Positions 48,795 through 60,200 of a stretch of DNA of 64,000 nucleotides are shown one piece after another. This stretch comes from Pseudoscleropodium purum (Eukaryota > Streptophyta > Bryopsida > Hypnales > Brachytheciaceae): the NCBI GenBank assembly GCA_963969395.1, contig OZ017800.1, positions 19,128,479 through 19,192,478 of the forward strand, read 5' to 3'. The notes under the pieces are model-generated. The model searched no databases and had not been told where the DNA came from. It saw nothing but the letters and a program-made list of their open reading frames with translations. The first letter of the stretch is position 1; every line of letters begins with the position of its first letter. Position numbers and translations under genes: made by a program.

Positions 48795-49397
48795 GAATGC
48801 TTCCTACAGGTGAATCCCATATGCCTTAACCACAAGGCACTGTGTTTTGGGGAAGTGTAGAGGTGAGATGCATATTACATTTTTGAACTTGATTTCAGTT
48901 GGGAACCAAATCCCTTTCACCACATGGACCACATTTCACACATTTTGGAAAGACATTTTCTGTGATAAGCTGTCTGAGCATTTTATTGGGGTTAAACTCC
49001 TCTTTATAAGGGCTGTGGATATTTTGGGTGCAAAGAAAAAAGTTGCTGGAAATTTCATGTATAGGTAGAAGCAAATAATGAACAACTCACTGTGATTTAG
49101 AATAACTGGATGTCAGAAATAATTATTATTTTTGAAAGGTAAGAGCAGAGTATGTTAAATTTAAAAGTAGAGTGTAGCAAGAAAAATGAGGCTCTTGATC
49201 TACAGCAAAAAATTGAAGTCCTTAATTGTTCCTTTTCATGAAGAAAATTTGATCCCTAAGGATGCATGAAATGTTACCAATTTATACCTTTAAATGCACA
49301 TGACAAAAAGTAAGTCTCTTGTACCATTGCAATTGTGCCCTTATTCTATTCCAATTACACAAGTTGATAAATCAATACAAACTGTGGAGTACATTAA
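48795..49397. other. 3' flank of DHS and spacer
   Basis: Likely DHS 3' untranslated sequence for the first 200-300 bases, then AT-rich spacer. No further gene is seen. Confidence 0.4.
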
Positions 49398-49561
49398 TTT
49401 GTCCTATTAGTACATGAAACTAACATACTAAAGTACACTATTTAAAATAAAATAACAAAATTAGTGTAAATTAAAATATTATCATATTATATCAAGTTTT
49501 TTTTAAATGAAGTTTTGTAGGACCAAGTGACACTAATTTCTCCACCCACTAATAGGACAAA
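49398..49561. mobile_element. 164 bp MITE with perfect 14 bp inverted ends (family VI)
   Basis: TTTGTCCTATTAGT at 49398-49411 and ACTAATAGGACAAA at 49548-49561 are exact reverse complements. The interior is AT-rich and non-coding. A single similar end, TTTGTCCTACTAGT, occurs near 20863. No target duplication is obvious. Confidence 0.75.
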
Positions 49562-49699
49562 CCCAAAAAGGCAAATCAATGGGCACTAATGCGTCTTGCA
49601 CCCTTAACCTTGAAAGAAGGTTGCCTCCTATCCCTATAATGATCCAATTTTAGAATCAATACGTGCATTCCATCTTTTTTTTCAATCATCCCTCCGCCA

Positions 49700-50090
49700 T
49701 TGTCCTTTAAACAGCTTCTGTTAAACGCCTCAGTTCTCTAAGCCATCACTTTGGAAAGCGAAACCTGACTGCCATATGCGATGAACATCAGATGCACTGC
49801 ACATAGCACCAACAAGTACTCCCCAAACCCCAAACATGGGCACCGTGCTTTACAAATAGAACCATCCATATTAACAGGAAGAAACACAGTCCCATTACAC
49901 AGTATCCAACTTCCATGAGAAAATCCACAGCCAAAGAAAATCTGAATTGCAAGCAAACTTGGAATTGGATGAGCGATACGCATTTAGTACAAGCATTTTT
50001 AATTATAAGCACCACTACTGCTACTAGATCTTACCCCAATTCGTAAAATCCTTCGCACTGTGAAAACAAAGATCATAATACAAAACACAA
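49700..50090 (-). other. probable 3' untranslated region of the bL36 gene
   Basis: Less AT-rich than the spacer on its left and directly downstream of the bL36 stop on the minus strand. Open frames here (for example 49738-49983 minus) show no family resemblance. Confidence 0.4.
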
Positions 50091-51148
50091 TCAAGAACTT
50101 GTTTCTATCGTGGAACCAGGTAACAATGATGCTAATCCAACGCCCTCGTTGAACTCAACAGGTTGAAATCGACTGACAACAGTCTCAGACGGTTGATAAT
50201 CACACGACTTCGGAATTCGCCTTATGAAATCCAGAGGCCTGCATCACACACACAGACACAAATGACATTAGCAATTCGGGAGTAGATCACTTGCGAAACT
50301 GCCGTTCGTTTTTTGGCCTCCACATCTCACTAGCACTAGGAGAGTAACACTTCAGCAGATATAGTTCGAAACAATAATTGAGGGCAATTGTGATCCAGAG
50401 GCTGCAAATCAGACTAGAGACTAATTGCGTGAAGAGACGTTACCATACACATAAAAATTTATATACTGTAATTCAATTTAGATCAAATTTCAGATCATCA
50501 TCGGCCTTAATAAAGAGACTTCCAAGTCCATCAAACTCGAACATTCGTCTGCTTCAACTTTCGGCAGAAACAGTAAATCCAATGCCACACTAAGCGTCAC
50601 AGTCTCCATTATATTCCCGTCGAAAACATAAACCCTAAACCCTAATGCAGAGACGAGAGAGGCAAAGCAGCATGGGAATTTTCTGCAAAGAGTCCGCGCA
50701 ACGACGAGGCACAAATCGACTAAATCTCACAAATGCCCGCAGTAGATGAAGAGATCCAGACAAGGAAACTCACGATACTAGCCACCTCAGAAAGAGGAAA
50801 AGGAATGATTTTAGATTTCACAATACGTGGAAAGAATCAAACAGACCTCGCTTGAACTTAGCTCAAGCTCTGCATTCTCCTTCTCCACTAGCTAATTGCA
50901 TAGCGCGCACATCGGCACTGCATTGTAACACGCTCGTTCATGGGGTGACGTGAAAGGAGAAAAAAACATAGAAAAAGTTGATGGCCAAGAGATTACATGG
51001 AAGGCAGATCAGTTTCGTAAGAGACATCGCAGAATCCTTGACGTTGCTTGTGCTTGGGATTCACAGTACATAGCACGAACACTTTGTTCCGGCGCCTGAC
51101 CACCTTGCAGTACTCGCACAAGCGGCGAACCGCTGCCCGCACTTTCAT
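50091..51148 (-). CDS. bacterial-type ribosomal protein bL36, mitochondrial, two coding exons, 99 aa
   Basis: Exon 1 is 51148-50997 and exon 2 is 50238-50091, joined in phase 2 across an intron of 758 bases (donor GTAATC, acceptor GATGCAG). Exon 1 gives the bL36 core, starting [17 protein letters not shown], with zinc ligands Cys11, Cys14, Cys27 and His33 visible, followed by KHKQRQG. Exon 2 gives a plant-type tail ending [17 protein letters not shown]. Plant nuclear bL36 proteins of about 100 residues carry such a tail; the mitochondrial destination is inferred from that family. If the intron were retained, a stop right after Met51 would give a 51-residue core-only protein. It is convergent with DHS and divergent from uS14. 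Confidence 0.85.
50630..50645. promoter_or_regulatory. double telo-box inside the bL36 intron
   Basis: AAACCCTAAACCCTAA lies in the intron between the two coding exons. The surrounding intron is more GC-rich than the spacers. It may act as an intronic enhancer or mark an alternative promoter. Function is inferred only from the motif. Confidence 0.5.
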
Positions 51149-51390
51149 GGTTCCACTCTTTCTTTCTCAACTTCGATCAAGGGATTAAGCTTACAAGGAG
51201 GATGAAGCTCTTGTAAATCGCTGCAACAACGAGGTTGCTCAGAATACATAGAGATCGGAAGACCGTTAGGGTTTCGGAAATCGTGTGAATGAAACTCTTG
51301 AGAATCGCTGCAACGACGAGGTTGCTCGGAATACAAAGAGATCGGATGACCATTAGGGTTTCGGAAATCTTGGGAGGATTTAACGTCCAT
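51145..51390 (-). other. 81-codon upstream ORF overlapping the bL36 start
   Basis: A minus-strand frame runs from ATG at 51390 to a TGA at 51147-51145 that overlaps the bL36 ATG (51148-51146) as ATGA. It covers two in-frame copies of an 87 bp repeat, giving the peptide pair DFRNPNGHPISLYSEQ and DFRNPNGLPISMYSEQ. If the leader is unspliced, bL36 would need leaky scanning or reinitiation. The repeats also contain CGAAACCCTAA telo-boxes, so this may be duplicated promoter DNA that happens to be open. Confidence 0.45.
51204..51377 (-). repeat. 87 bp tandem duplication in the bL36 promoter or leader
   Basis: Units 51204-51290 and 51291-51377 agree at about 75 of 87 positions. Each holds one AAACCCTAA telo-box (TTAGGGTTT on the plus strand at 51266 and 51353). 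The duplication doubles a likely regulatory motif. Confidence 0.8.
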
Positions 51391-51404
51391 TTAAGATCTG
51401 AAAC

Positions 51405-51690
51405 TAAAGTTTGGGATGTGAAAATTCTTGAAATACTTTTTCAGTAAATTTCCCTTGAAAGAAAAATGAATTTGGCATCTAACCCAAGTTGTTTCATATT
51501 TTTTGGAGCTTTATGGAAATAGTTATGAATTTTTGAAGTTGAAATGCTGTGGGTTCTAAAATTGCCCACCTCTTGTTATGTAATCTATTTGTTCATTGCT
51601 AGTACAATGAAAAAACAACATATACAAATAATGTACATTTGAGGAGGTGGGCAAGTTTAAGTCCAAGCGGTTTATGGACCTCCTACCTTA
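51405..51690. mobile_element. family III MITE, copy with intact right end
   Basis: The right end CCTCCTACCTTA (51679-51690) is identical to that of 18991-19306, and the interior matches over CAAGTTGTTTCATATTTTTT and neighbouring blocks. No left TAAGGTAGGAGG is present. The copy runs into the start of the bL36 promoter duplication, so it may be truncated there. Confidence 0.6.
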
Positions 51691-52454
51691 TCAATTTCAA
51701 CAACAAAAATTAATTGTTTTTAAGGAATTCCTAATTTCAAGAAATTATAATGATAACCCTTGAAAATCTTGAAAACTGCTAGCACCTATTGTGAAAATCC
51801 AACCAATTCAAGTTGCTTCAAATACACTTTTAATGAATCTAATCACAGTTTGCAATATGGAAATAGATTTAACTTGATTTTCTTACAACCAAGCTTTAAA
51901 ATGAAATGAAACTTTATTTCATCCTTCATATATATATTTTTTGAATAATGAAACCATGCATCTTGATAGCCAAAGGTTAACTTGAAAATCTCGACAAGAA
52001 CTAAACTATTAGGCTCTCATGCACAAATGATTGTCTTATAAAACAAATCTAATTACTTTGTTATTTATTTATATTCTTTTATATATGAAATCAATATAGA
52101 TGATTACGTAAAGAGTAATACTAGTAATATAATGCACTAGAAGTAAATGATTATATGAAAGATATACCAATAGTATACCCTAGCATAGATGGTATGGTAT
52201 TTAATAGTATGTTGTATAGCTACTAAATATTTTATTAATTCAATATATTGGATAATGAAAACTATTGAAATCACGCTTTAATTCCGAAGGTTGAAAAATT
52301 CAATTTTATTAAATATTTGGCACAAGTTGGTGAAATTGAAAAAATACTATGGTAGATAAGATAAAGTTCCTAATATAAGGTTTCCACTGTTAAATTTCCA
52401 ATGAAAGATTAACGATGTGGTTTAACAAAATAAGATGGGAATATATTCTAAAAT
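51691..52454. other. AT-rich spacer between bL36 and uS14
   Basis: No coding or repeat structure is recognised. This is part of the intergenic region of about 2.1 kb separating the two divergent ribosomal protein genes. Confidence 0.4.
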
Positions 52455-52740
52455 TGCCATTTTTTGCTATAGTTCTTCATTACTATTATTATATTGGTCA
52501 AAATTTTCAAATTTTTTTATAATGGCAAGTAAAAAGAAATTCCAATGCACTAAAGAACTTGAGATTTGGATACTATATGCAAAAGTTGTGAAAGAAGAAA
52601 GTTTACTTGAAAAACAATTTCTTGCACATAGGTATATAATTGATCTTGGAGACGTATACAAAAAGAAGATGATGGATTTAACCGGGTCTATGGCACATTT
52701 GGGAAGCCTACCTTATTTCTTTTTTTTGGTAGGTTGTAGA
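52455..52740 (+). repeat. dispersed repeat with a coding-like core, copy 2
   Basis: A relative of 1345-1560. The frame 52435-52746 includes IWILYAKVVKE, FLAHRY and DLGDVY, continuing into KKKMMDLTGSMAHLGSLP. The two copies align over more than 200 bases although diverged, with peptide identity seemingly better kept than the DNA around it. The family is not recognised. Confidence 0.45.
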
Positions 52741-53128
52741 GGTTGAACCATCTTAGTAGTGACCTCAAAACTAATTTATGAAATTTAGTATAAATGCTAC
52801 CTTCAAGACAGAGAATGATAAGCTTTGGCTACCCTGTGAGTGAATAGTATCAAAGAAAAAAATAGAATAGAAAGGATTTTGCATGTTTTGAAGAATTATT
52901 AGGAGTACTATAATACAAAACTGACTAAAATGAAAATTAATTCTGGAATGGAGGGAGTTATATATTTTGCAAATTGGCCATTAATTTCTATTGTTTGTTG
53001 CAATTTGGACTAAAATATCTCCATTAAAACCCCTTGTTTACAATGTACTACCATTATTAGTGCAACAATTCTTTTGGTAGAAACTCAACTAATTTTAGCC
53101 AATTAGGGATCCATGGTGGGCCCGAAGT

Positions 53129-53158
53129 CCTAACCCTAACCCTAACCCTAACCCTAAC
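53129..53158. promoter_or_regulatory. five CCTAAC repeats (telomere-like) before uS14
   Basis: Exactly five hexamers CCTAAC (equivalent to TTAGGG on the other strand) lie 133 bases before the uS14 start, followed by a CT-rich leader. Most plants have the heptamer TTTAGGG at telomeres, so a pure hexamer tract is unusual. It can act as a telo-box-like promoter element; that role is inferred. Confidence 0.7.
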
Positions 53159-53290
53159 CTCCAGGGAAGTCCCTCTCTCTTGAGCTGCTTTCTCCTCTTC
53201 CTCTTCCTCTTGCGCTGTGTTGCGCTTCCCGTTGCTTGTCTTGAGCTCCCGTTGCGCCCCTCGCCCTCGCAGCCTCATTATCTGCCCAGC

Positions 53291-54709
53291 ATGGGTCACG
53301 AAGCGGTCTGGAACTCTCACCCCAAGGGCTACGGCCCTGGCTCCCGCACCTGGTAACGCTGCCTCTCCCACTTTCCCACCTCTTTCACGGTTTCACGGTT
53401 TCGCTTCCATCTCCGCCGTGTTCTAGATTTTGTACTGTCTCCTGTGGTTTTAGAGCTTCTGTTTCCCTTATGCAGTGTGTCTTTACTTTGTTGTGGAACA
53501 AGTACAACTGAGCGCACCCTTTGTGGGTATCATTTTGAGTATTTCAGGGTTTTGCGTCCGTTTCAGGGTTGCTGATTAGGTTTTGTGTTGCCCTTGATGT
53601 TGGGATGGATAATTTATAACGTCTTTTCTCTGGGATGCGGAGTAGGTACGTCTTAGCGCTCTCTTTGCGGTAGTTGCTTGGACTTTCCCTTTTTTATCTT
53701 CTTTTCAGCAGGTGCGTCGCGTAGGCAAGATTTCTCAGTCCTCGCTTCTGCAAATGGATGTGTAATTGCTTCACACAATCTCCAGAAGCGCGACTTTGAA
53801 CCAACGAAAGCCTGTCATGTTTGGGTTAGTTGCTGTAGTGACGGAATATGTTGGGGTACCTTGTTCGTTAGTCATATGGAAACCAGATCAGACTGTTTCT
53901 GGGATTGCCACTTTTATTTGTTGCGATAATGACAGTTGGTGCTATTACGATCGCATGTGTCTCATGCATCGACACTATGTTCTTGACATTAGTGCCGTCT
54001 TTTATGATCGAAAAGGGTAATTGCGAATATAAAAGACGATACTAATTTTGGCACAACTCATCGCCTCAACTCTGATTCTCAAAGCTTCTCATCTTCGACG
54101 AATCCTGTCATAGAGGCATAGATACATGAAATTGAGAGAACGTGGATTTTTGACTGTCTTCGTTAGTTTTTCATCCAAAGTACTCTCACAACAGTTTCCT
54201 TTGTCTGTCTCTTTTTGTGATTTAATGTGGCGGTTTACTAATTACTTGAGCCTTGTTTCCAATCTATTTTCCCTTTCAATCTAACCTTTTAAGCTTATTC
54301 CTTGAATTCTTCTATCAAATCTCTCAACATCTTGAGATCAGGCTGAGGGATTAAAATTAGTTACTTTTGCATTTTCGTTAACGAAGTGCAGCTAGTGCTC
54401 ACTTTCCACGACTAGGCCGCCCTGTTATTCGTTACGAAACTTATGTTGTCACTCTTTGAATGCAGCCGGGTATGCGGAAACTCATGTGGAATGATCCGTA
54501 AGTATGGCATCAACACTTGCCGTCAATGCTTCCGCATCTACTCCAAGGATATTGGCTTCGTGAAGGTACCGAATGTTAGAACAACCCTGAATACTTAATT
54601 TCAATGCCCTAATATGATTCCTAGAATTTCTAGTTGGATGCCCAGTGATTTTTATTCCGGGTGTAATTGAAGCCTAATTTTTTCTTGTGATTTGTTGCAG
54701 TACCGCTAA
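53291..54709 (+). CDS. RPS29: 40S ribosomal protein S29 (uS14), three exons, 56 aa
   Basis: Exons: 53291-53352, 54466-54565, 54701-54709. The protein has the usual family length of 56 residues. It starts [15 protein letters not shown] and shows the zinc-binding pattern Cys21-x2-Cys24 and Cys39-x2-Cys42, ending DIGFVKYR. It belongs to the cytosolic small subunit head. The first intron (53353-54465) splits the codon of Cys21. The last exon encodes only Tyr-Arg and the stop. It was too short in pieces to show as one open frame, but the reading frame across the exons is unambiguous. Confidence 0.96.
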
Positions 54710-56779
54710 ATGGAAGTGAGTGTGGAGTGCTGAGCGCTCATGTAGGAGCATGGCGTAGTCTATGTTTTTCATACTATGTCATCTGTACTAAAGTAAAACA
54801 GCCCATCGTGGTCAGAATTAGGAGTTTGCCCTCCTAATGCCACTGCTGAAATGTTAATTTTTTTACACATAAAAGGCAAGTGTAAGAAACAGCGAGAGCA
54901 ATTGAAACTATATCTTTTCCAACGAAGTATGAATTTGTTCTGAATTTTCGAAGTATTTTGCCCATCATGTTGTTTATATTGTTTATTATGTACTTGTGTT
55001 CTTTGTTTTGTACATTTGAATTCTCAGCTTTCAGGTCTTCTTCATATTTGTTCAATATTAGTTGATCAAATTGTGAGTATGCGACCTGTAGTCCAATTTC
55101 TCAATTTTTATGATTTTTTTCCTCTGTCCAACAATATAGCTTAGGTCATCATTTTTTATAAACGTAGTACAATAATATAAATATACTTCTTTTTTGGAAA
55201 AAAATTGATCCTGTTGAACTTTTAAATACCAACCCCTTATTATAGAGTCGGATATCATTTCTCTGCACAATAAATTATTTCTTTATTATCAATTTTTATG
55301 TAACAAGTCTAATGTTTTTCTATCATTGTAGTAAAAGTGTATTATTTTGCAAAAGTATTATGTTTGAAAAAATTATAACTTTAAATCAAAATAATTGATG
55401 AATATCATAGAAACAATTTGAAATTTTATCCAATAGTACAAGTAGTCATGAAGTATTATTATTGTGGTATTTTTTTATAATATAAAAAATGATCACATTA
55501 AGAAAAATCTATAACTATAGTTCTACAAATGTTGATATTTGTATTTTTGGTAGGAAGATTGAATCATTGATATTTTCAAAGTATAATGTATAAATTGAAT
55601 GATTTAATTCAAAAATCTAATAAAAATCTAAGACTTTGATCATAAATGTAGGTAAAAATGAAAAAATTGTAATTGGAAAAAAATGTTCTTTTCAAAGAAA
55701 GAAATACAAATAAAATCACATGCTTGATATTGTAGAATTTTTAGTTTAAAAATATTGAGCTTGGAATTACAATAGTTCATTGCAAATTTGGACATTTTAA
55801 AATTTTTGAAATGAAATAAAATTGTCAACCTTCATTTTTTTTGCTAAATCAAATACTAAAGATGAATATTTCTATAGTTATAATCATGTTTGATGAAGGT
55901 ACATGCAAATTTGGATTTGGAGGCCTAATCATCTCATTACATTTCTTATGTATCATATATGCACCTAAACATTGAATGCACTAATTTTCCACTAATTACA
56001 TAAACTTTGTTTAAATGTCCATACTACAATATTTAAAAAACTTCAACAAGAAAAGGCAATCTCTTTGTTTTGATTTTATAGAAGGTAAAAAATAAAAAAA
56101 TATTAATATTTTTTTAAATGTGACTTGGATATTTTTGGCATAAGTCTTCAAAATATAGAGATAAATTTAATTTTATACCCAACTTAAATCTTTCATTGCA
56201 TGTACAATTAAGACATTGGAGTTGTAACAAACTCGCTTCAAAACAATCCATTCACTTCCTTTATGTTTTGCCATGTTTGACTTCAAAGGAGTTGAATTTT
56301 GAGGCAATGGTGAGGTATTTATATTTGACGAAATTTGTATCTTTGTCCTTTTCATTCCAACTAGTTTTGATTCTTCATAAGAGGTGTCATTTTCTCTTAG
56401 TTCTTTTGCATCTTCCAAAGATAAATGTGAAAAGTCTATTAAAAGATTTGGTAATTCAACATCCACATAGGATTTAAATGTCATGCATGGAATGTAATCC
56501 ATTAGCGAGGCCAAAGTAGTCATGATGAACAGTGTAAGAAAAATTTAAATGAAAAATGATGTTTGGAATGCTATAATTTTGATCAAACAGTATGGTAATG
56601 TAGTAGTAAAGTTTGCATGAATTATAATCTTTTATTCTCATTTTGCTTGCAATGGCCCATTCATGGGCTCTTATTTTTAGGGTGATAAAGGCTTCATAGC
56701 CCAAGTTCCAAAGTGTAAGTGTATGTAAAAGTTTAAAAATGTGAAAGCTTAAAACTGAAAAAGGTGCAAATGTAAAATT
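54710..56779. other. uS14 3' flank and AT-rich spacer
   Basis: The first 100-200 bases are probably 3' untranslated sequence of uS14. The rest is AT-rich. The frames 56173-56523 minus and 56196-56477 plus overlap each other and resemble nothing I know. Confidence 0.4.
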
Positions 56780-56965
56780 GATAGATTAGAAATGTAAAAG
56801 GTATTTTTGGTGGCCTTGAATTTCTATATCCATTGTATAGATTTTGTTGGGTTGTTCAATATCTACAAGTGTGATAGATTAAAAATGTAAAAGGTATATT
56901 TGGTGGCCTTTAATTTCTATACCCGCTGTATAGATTTTGGTGGGTTGTTCAGTATCTACAAGTGT
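56780..56965. repeat. 93 bp tandem duplication
   Basis: Two units begin GATAGATTA at 56780 and 56873. They share blocks such as AATGTAAAAGGTATWTTTGG and GGGTTGTTCARTATCTACAA. It lies in the spacer between the convergent uS14 and PGAP1-like genes. Confidence 0.8.
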
Positions 56966-57201
56966 GATAAATATTAGGTTCAGAAGTAGGAAAAGGCCCC
57001 ATTTTGTGCAAAAACTTGTTTAGAATTTCACCGTGAATCCAACATTTTCCATTTGTACTTTGGTTGTCCATTTTGTGTTGAAGATCAAAGTTCAAGTCTG
57101 CATCACCATCATAACACCTGCACAAGAGTCACCGTCCACTGATTGGGGAGAACTAAGGAAAAGACGAATCAAAATCGTTGTAAGTTTTTATTACAAAAAA
57201 A

Positions 57202-60200
57202 TCAATGTCTATGGAAATGGCGTTTCCCTCTACCTCTAGCTTGAGTGTCTCGTATTCTAATCCCGGCAGTTGCAATTCCAATCAAAGCAAGGCCGTAAAA
57301 CGCCCTGTAAGGAGACAGGGCTAGTCCAGCACAGTAGCAATACAACCCTGCGAGCAGATAAATGAAGCTGAGCCCGGCGTCCGGGACGGGAGGGCCAAAC
57401 AAACGCGGGACTCGGATCAGAGAAATATTGACATCCACACTCGTGTAGAAGAGTCCATGCAGGATGACTCCCAGTGTCAGACAGGAATCGAGAAGAGCAG
57501 GTGTTGTCCACTTCATTCTTAATCTCTGCAGGTCCACAAAACAAAACAAACAAACAAACAAACAATCAATCCATGAAGCAATAAGAAAATCATTGAGCAT
57601 TTTATCCTAAACAGATAACCGGTACAAGAGTGAGGGTGTTTTAGAGTCATATAACTCAATCCTCTACTCACTCCACTCTCGTTAAGAGAGTCGTAGATCT
57701 TCAAGATTGGACAGTCTTGATTTAGTTTAAAGGCGAGGGCTATGTCTGATAACAGACTCACTGCTACTCAACTTGTTTGGTTACCTTATAAAACACAAAA
57801 CATTCCTCCAAATTCGATAATAACCATAAAATGTTGAAGATCTATGGCTCTTTCAGTGTATAGGGACAATGGTGTTGTGACTGGAGTTTGTAATGCCTTG
57901 GAAAGAGGCGCAGAAGACAGAGGGTATAACTTGGAAGCAATTTCTTTCACAAACAAGGATGAGCCTAAAGCCATTATAGACGCATCACAAAAGGTGGTTT
58001 CAAGCAAGCTCGGGCAAACAGAGTTGACCAAAAGGAAAGAAGTGAGACAGTTGGGAGTGCTCACCTGTATCCAAGCAATTAAGGACGGAACGAGCATTAT
58101 CATGACGACGAGATGGAGCGTGAGCAGGCCTTGTTGATGGTTCAAAATCTCTGAATGGGATTCTCCATCACTGTATGCTGAAGATTTCGAGTCGCTTGGA
58201 AGAAGCTGTCGATCTTCCTTTCTGATAATTGAGGTTGGACGCAATTGCTGCCTCGTACTGTCGAGTACCACAAGACTCGAGTCAGCCATACAATAACACC
58301 TTTGACAAAGCTACAGCCTTCTGTTCTACAACTAAGACACGGCAAGAACAAATGTGTGAGCAAGCAGTGGGAATAATACCTAACAAGAGCCGAGAAACAT
58401 CTCCAGGCATGCACTAATAACAACACCACAAGACCCAGGCTGGAATGACCAAAGAGCACCGTAATGGCGATACCGACGCCAAGAGAGGCAATTGGCCAAG
58501 CTCTCAGCTTCCTGATCATCTGCAATGGTGCCGGAAACAAGTAGGTCAAACACCCTCACTTCTTTTAATGTAACCTCCTTTATCTCGTTAATCCTTAGGG
58601 AACGCACATACCCAGTTTCAAACCTCACTCACTCACTCTGTATTCTCATTGTCACACTCTGTTATGCAGTCACAAGAAGTTCCATACAAATGTGATAACA
58701 AGGAGTTTAACGTATGCGCGCCATTCTACATCCTGCACCCCAAGTACTTCTTTTAATGCCGTTTTCAAATGCAATACTAATTTTACAGTGCTTTATATTA
58801 CATAGGGGACCTAGGTTGCGACATTAAAGAGGATTATGTATATTTGACATTTCCCTAAACAATTAAAAAGTGAACTATCCAAAGCTTCAGGGTGGAGGCG
58901 GACCGGTATGTTTAATAGTCTTGTGCCGCACGACTTTAGTACTCGTTTAGCCCACTGTTCTTGTCGAGGTGGCCACCTGCACAACAATCAAAATACGTTA
59001 CTACAGTTGTGGAATCAAGCATAAGAAAATATAAGATACCTTCATTGCGAACTGGAACAAGTTTCTGCCACAAATGGAGACGTATGATTTTCATGCGTCT
59101 TTCCATGTAATACTCAATACATACCTCAGGATAATCCTCACAAATTGAAACTTGAAAAAACATTTTCAACAATCTTAAAATGGCATATTCCTAAAACCAT
59201 GACACAATTATTTATACTAGACATGAGAACTTCATTTATTTGAAATAATGGGCAACAAAATGTTGCTATTGCTTTTAACACATGCCTTGTTGTCATTGGA
59301 CACCATAACTTTATATTTTCGAATTTTTACGTAGTCTCTACCACTTGGAATAGAGACAATAAATTGGGAGGGTCAAGTCCCTTCAAAAATTCCGCACCTG
59401 GAAAAGTACCACGCTTGGAGAGAGTACGCAAGACTGAACACTGCACTGCACAGATATACCAGGAGAGCCACTGCCCCATTTGCAAATAGATAACAAGCGA
59501 GTGAGACTCCCAAGAAACTGCTCAACGACGGCTGCCTTTCTGTCCCCAGAACAGCAATGGAGAAATAGACCAGCACCGGTAACACCATCACAGCAAAAAA
59601 TGGGACAGGAAGTCCAAAGTTAGCCTCCATGCAGGATATAAAGGATGGGACAGTGTTGTCCACTTCCCACGCTCGTGCTTGCCTCATTAGAGCAAACAAG
59701 ACCAGTGCAACAGAAAGCCCAGCTATCTGCACAAAAAAACAAAACACACATATTTTCTTATCTAATATGTCATTTCCTCGCTACCGACAGTTCCCAGCCA
59801 TTTCAGAAGCTAGTTATAAACTAGTACCTGAGTATCAATAGGGCTTTAAAGAAAGGGTTGCCATGGAACTGAACAACGATGAGCAATGCTTGTGTATTCC
59901 GAATAATGTACCTGTAATCCATGAACAAGAAGAAAGCGGCTTGCTGAAGTAAACAGTGACACACTCACACCAATATCATAAACACAATGTGGGTCTGCCT
60001 GAAAAGCGCACAGCTGAAATCAGTTATACGTATACATCTCCAGGATTTCCAGATGTCTCAAAAGAAAAACAAGGAACAGAGCACGTCATTAAAGTCTGCC
60101 AAATGACACTGGATATAGAAAGTAACAGTCTGGAGGGTGGGTGTACCAAGAGAAGAATGGTGGTGTGCTCGGATCCATACTCGGAGCCCCACGTGGCAGG

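Noticed and set aside
48800..48845. tRNA-like text on the minus strand after DHS (TGGTTAAGGC)
   Set aside because: No matching stems or box B; probably chance within the DHS 3' flank.
50993..51148. Single-exon 51-residue bL36
   Set aside because: A good donor (GTAATC) sits at the stop, and a second exon in phase supplies the tail typical of plant homologues. Kept only as an intron-retention form.
58142..58549. Single long minus frame continuing past the PGAP1-like exon 58519-58380
   Set aside because: After 58380 the frame no longer matches the family; the family match resumes in another frame at 58257, so an intron lies between.
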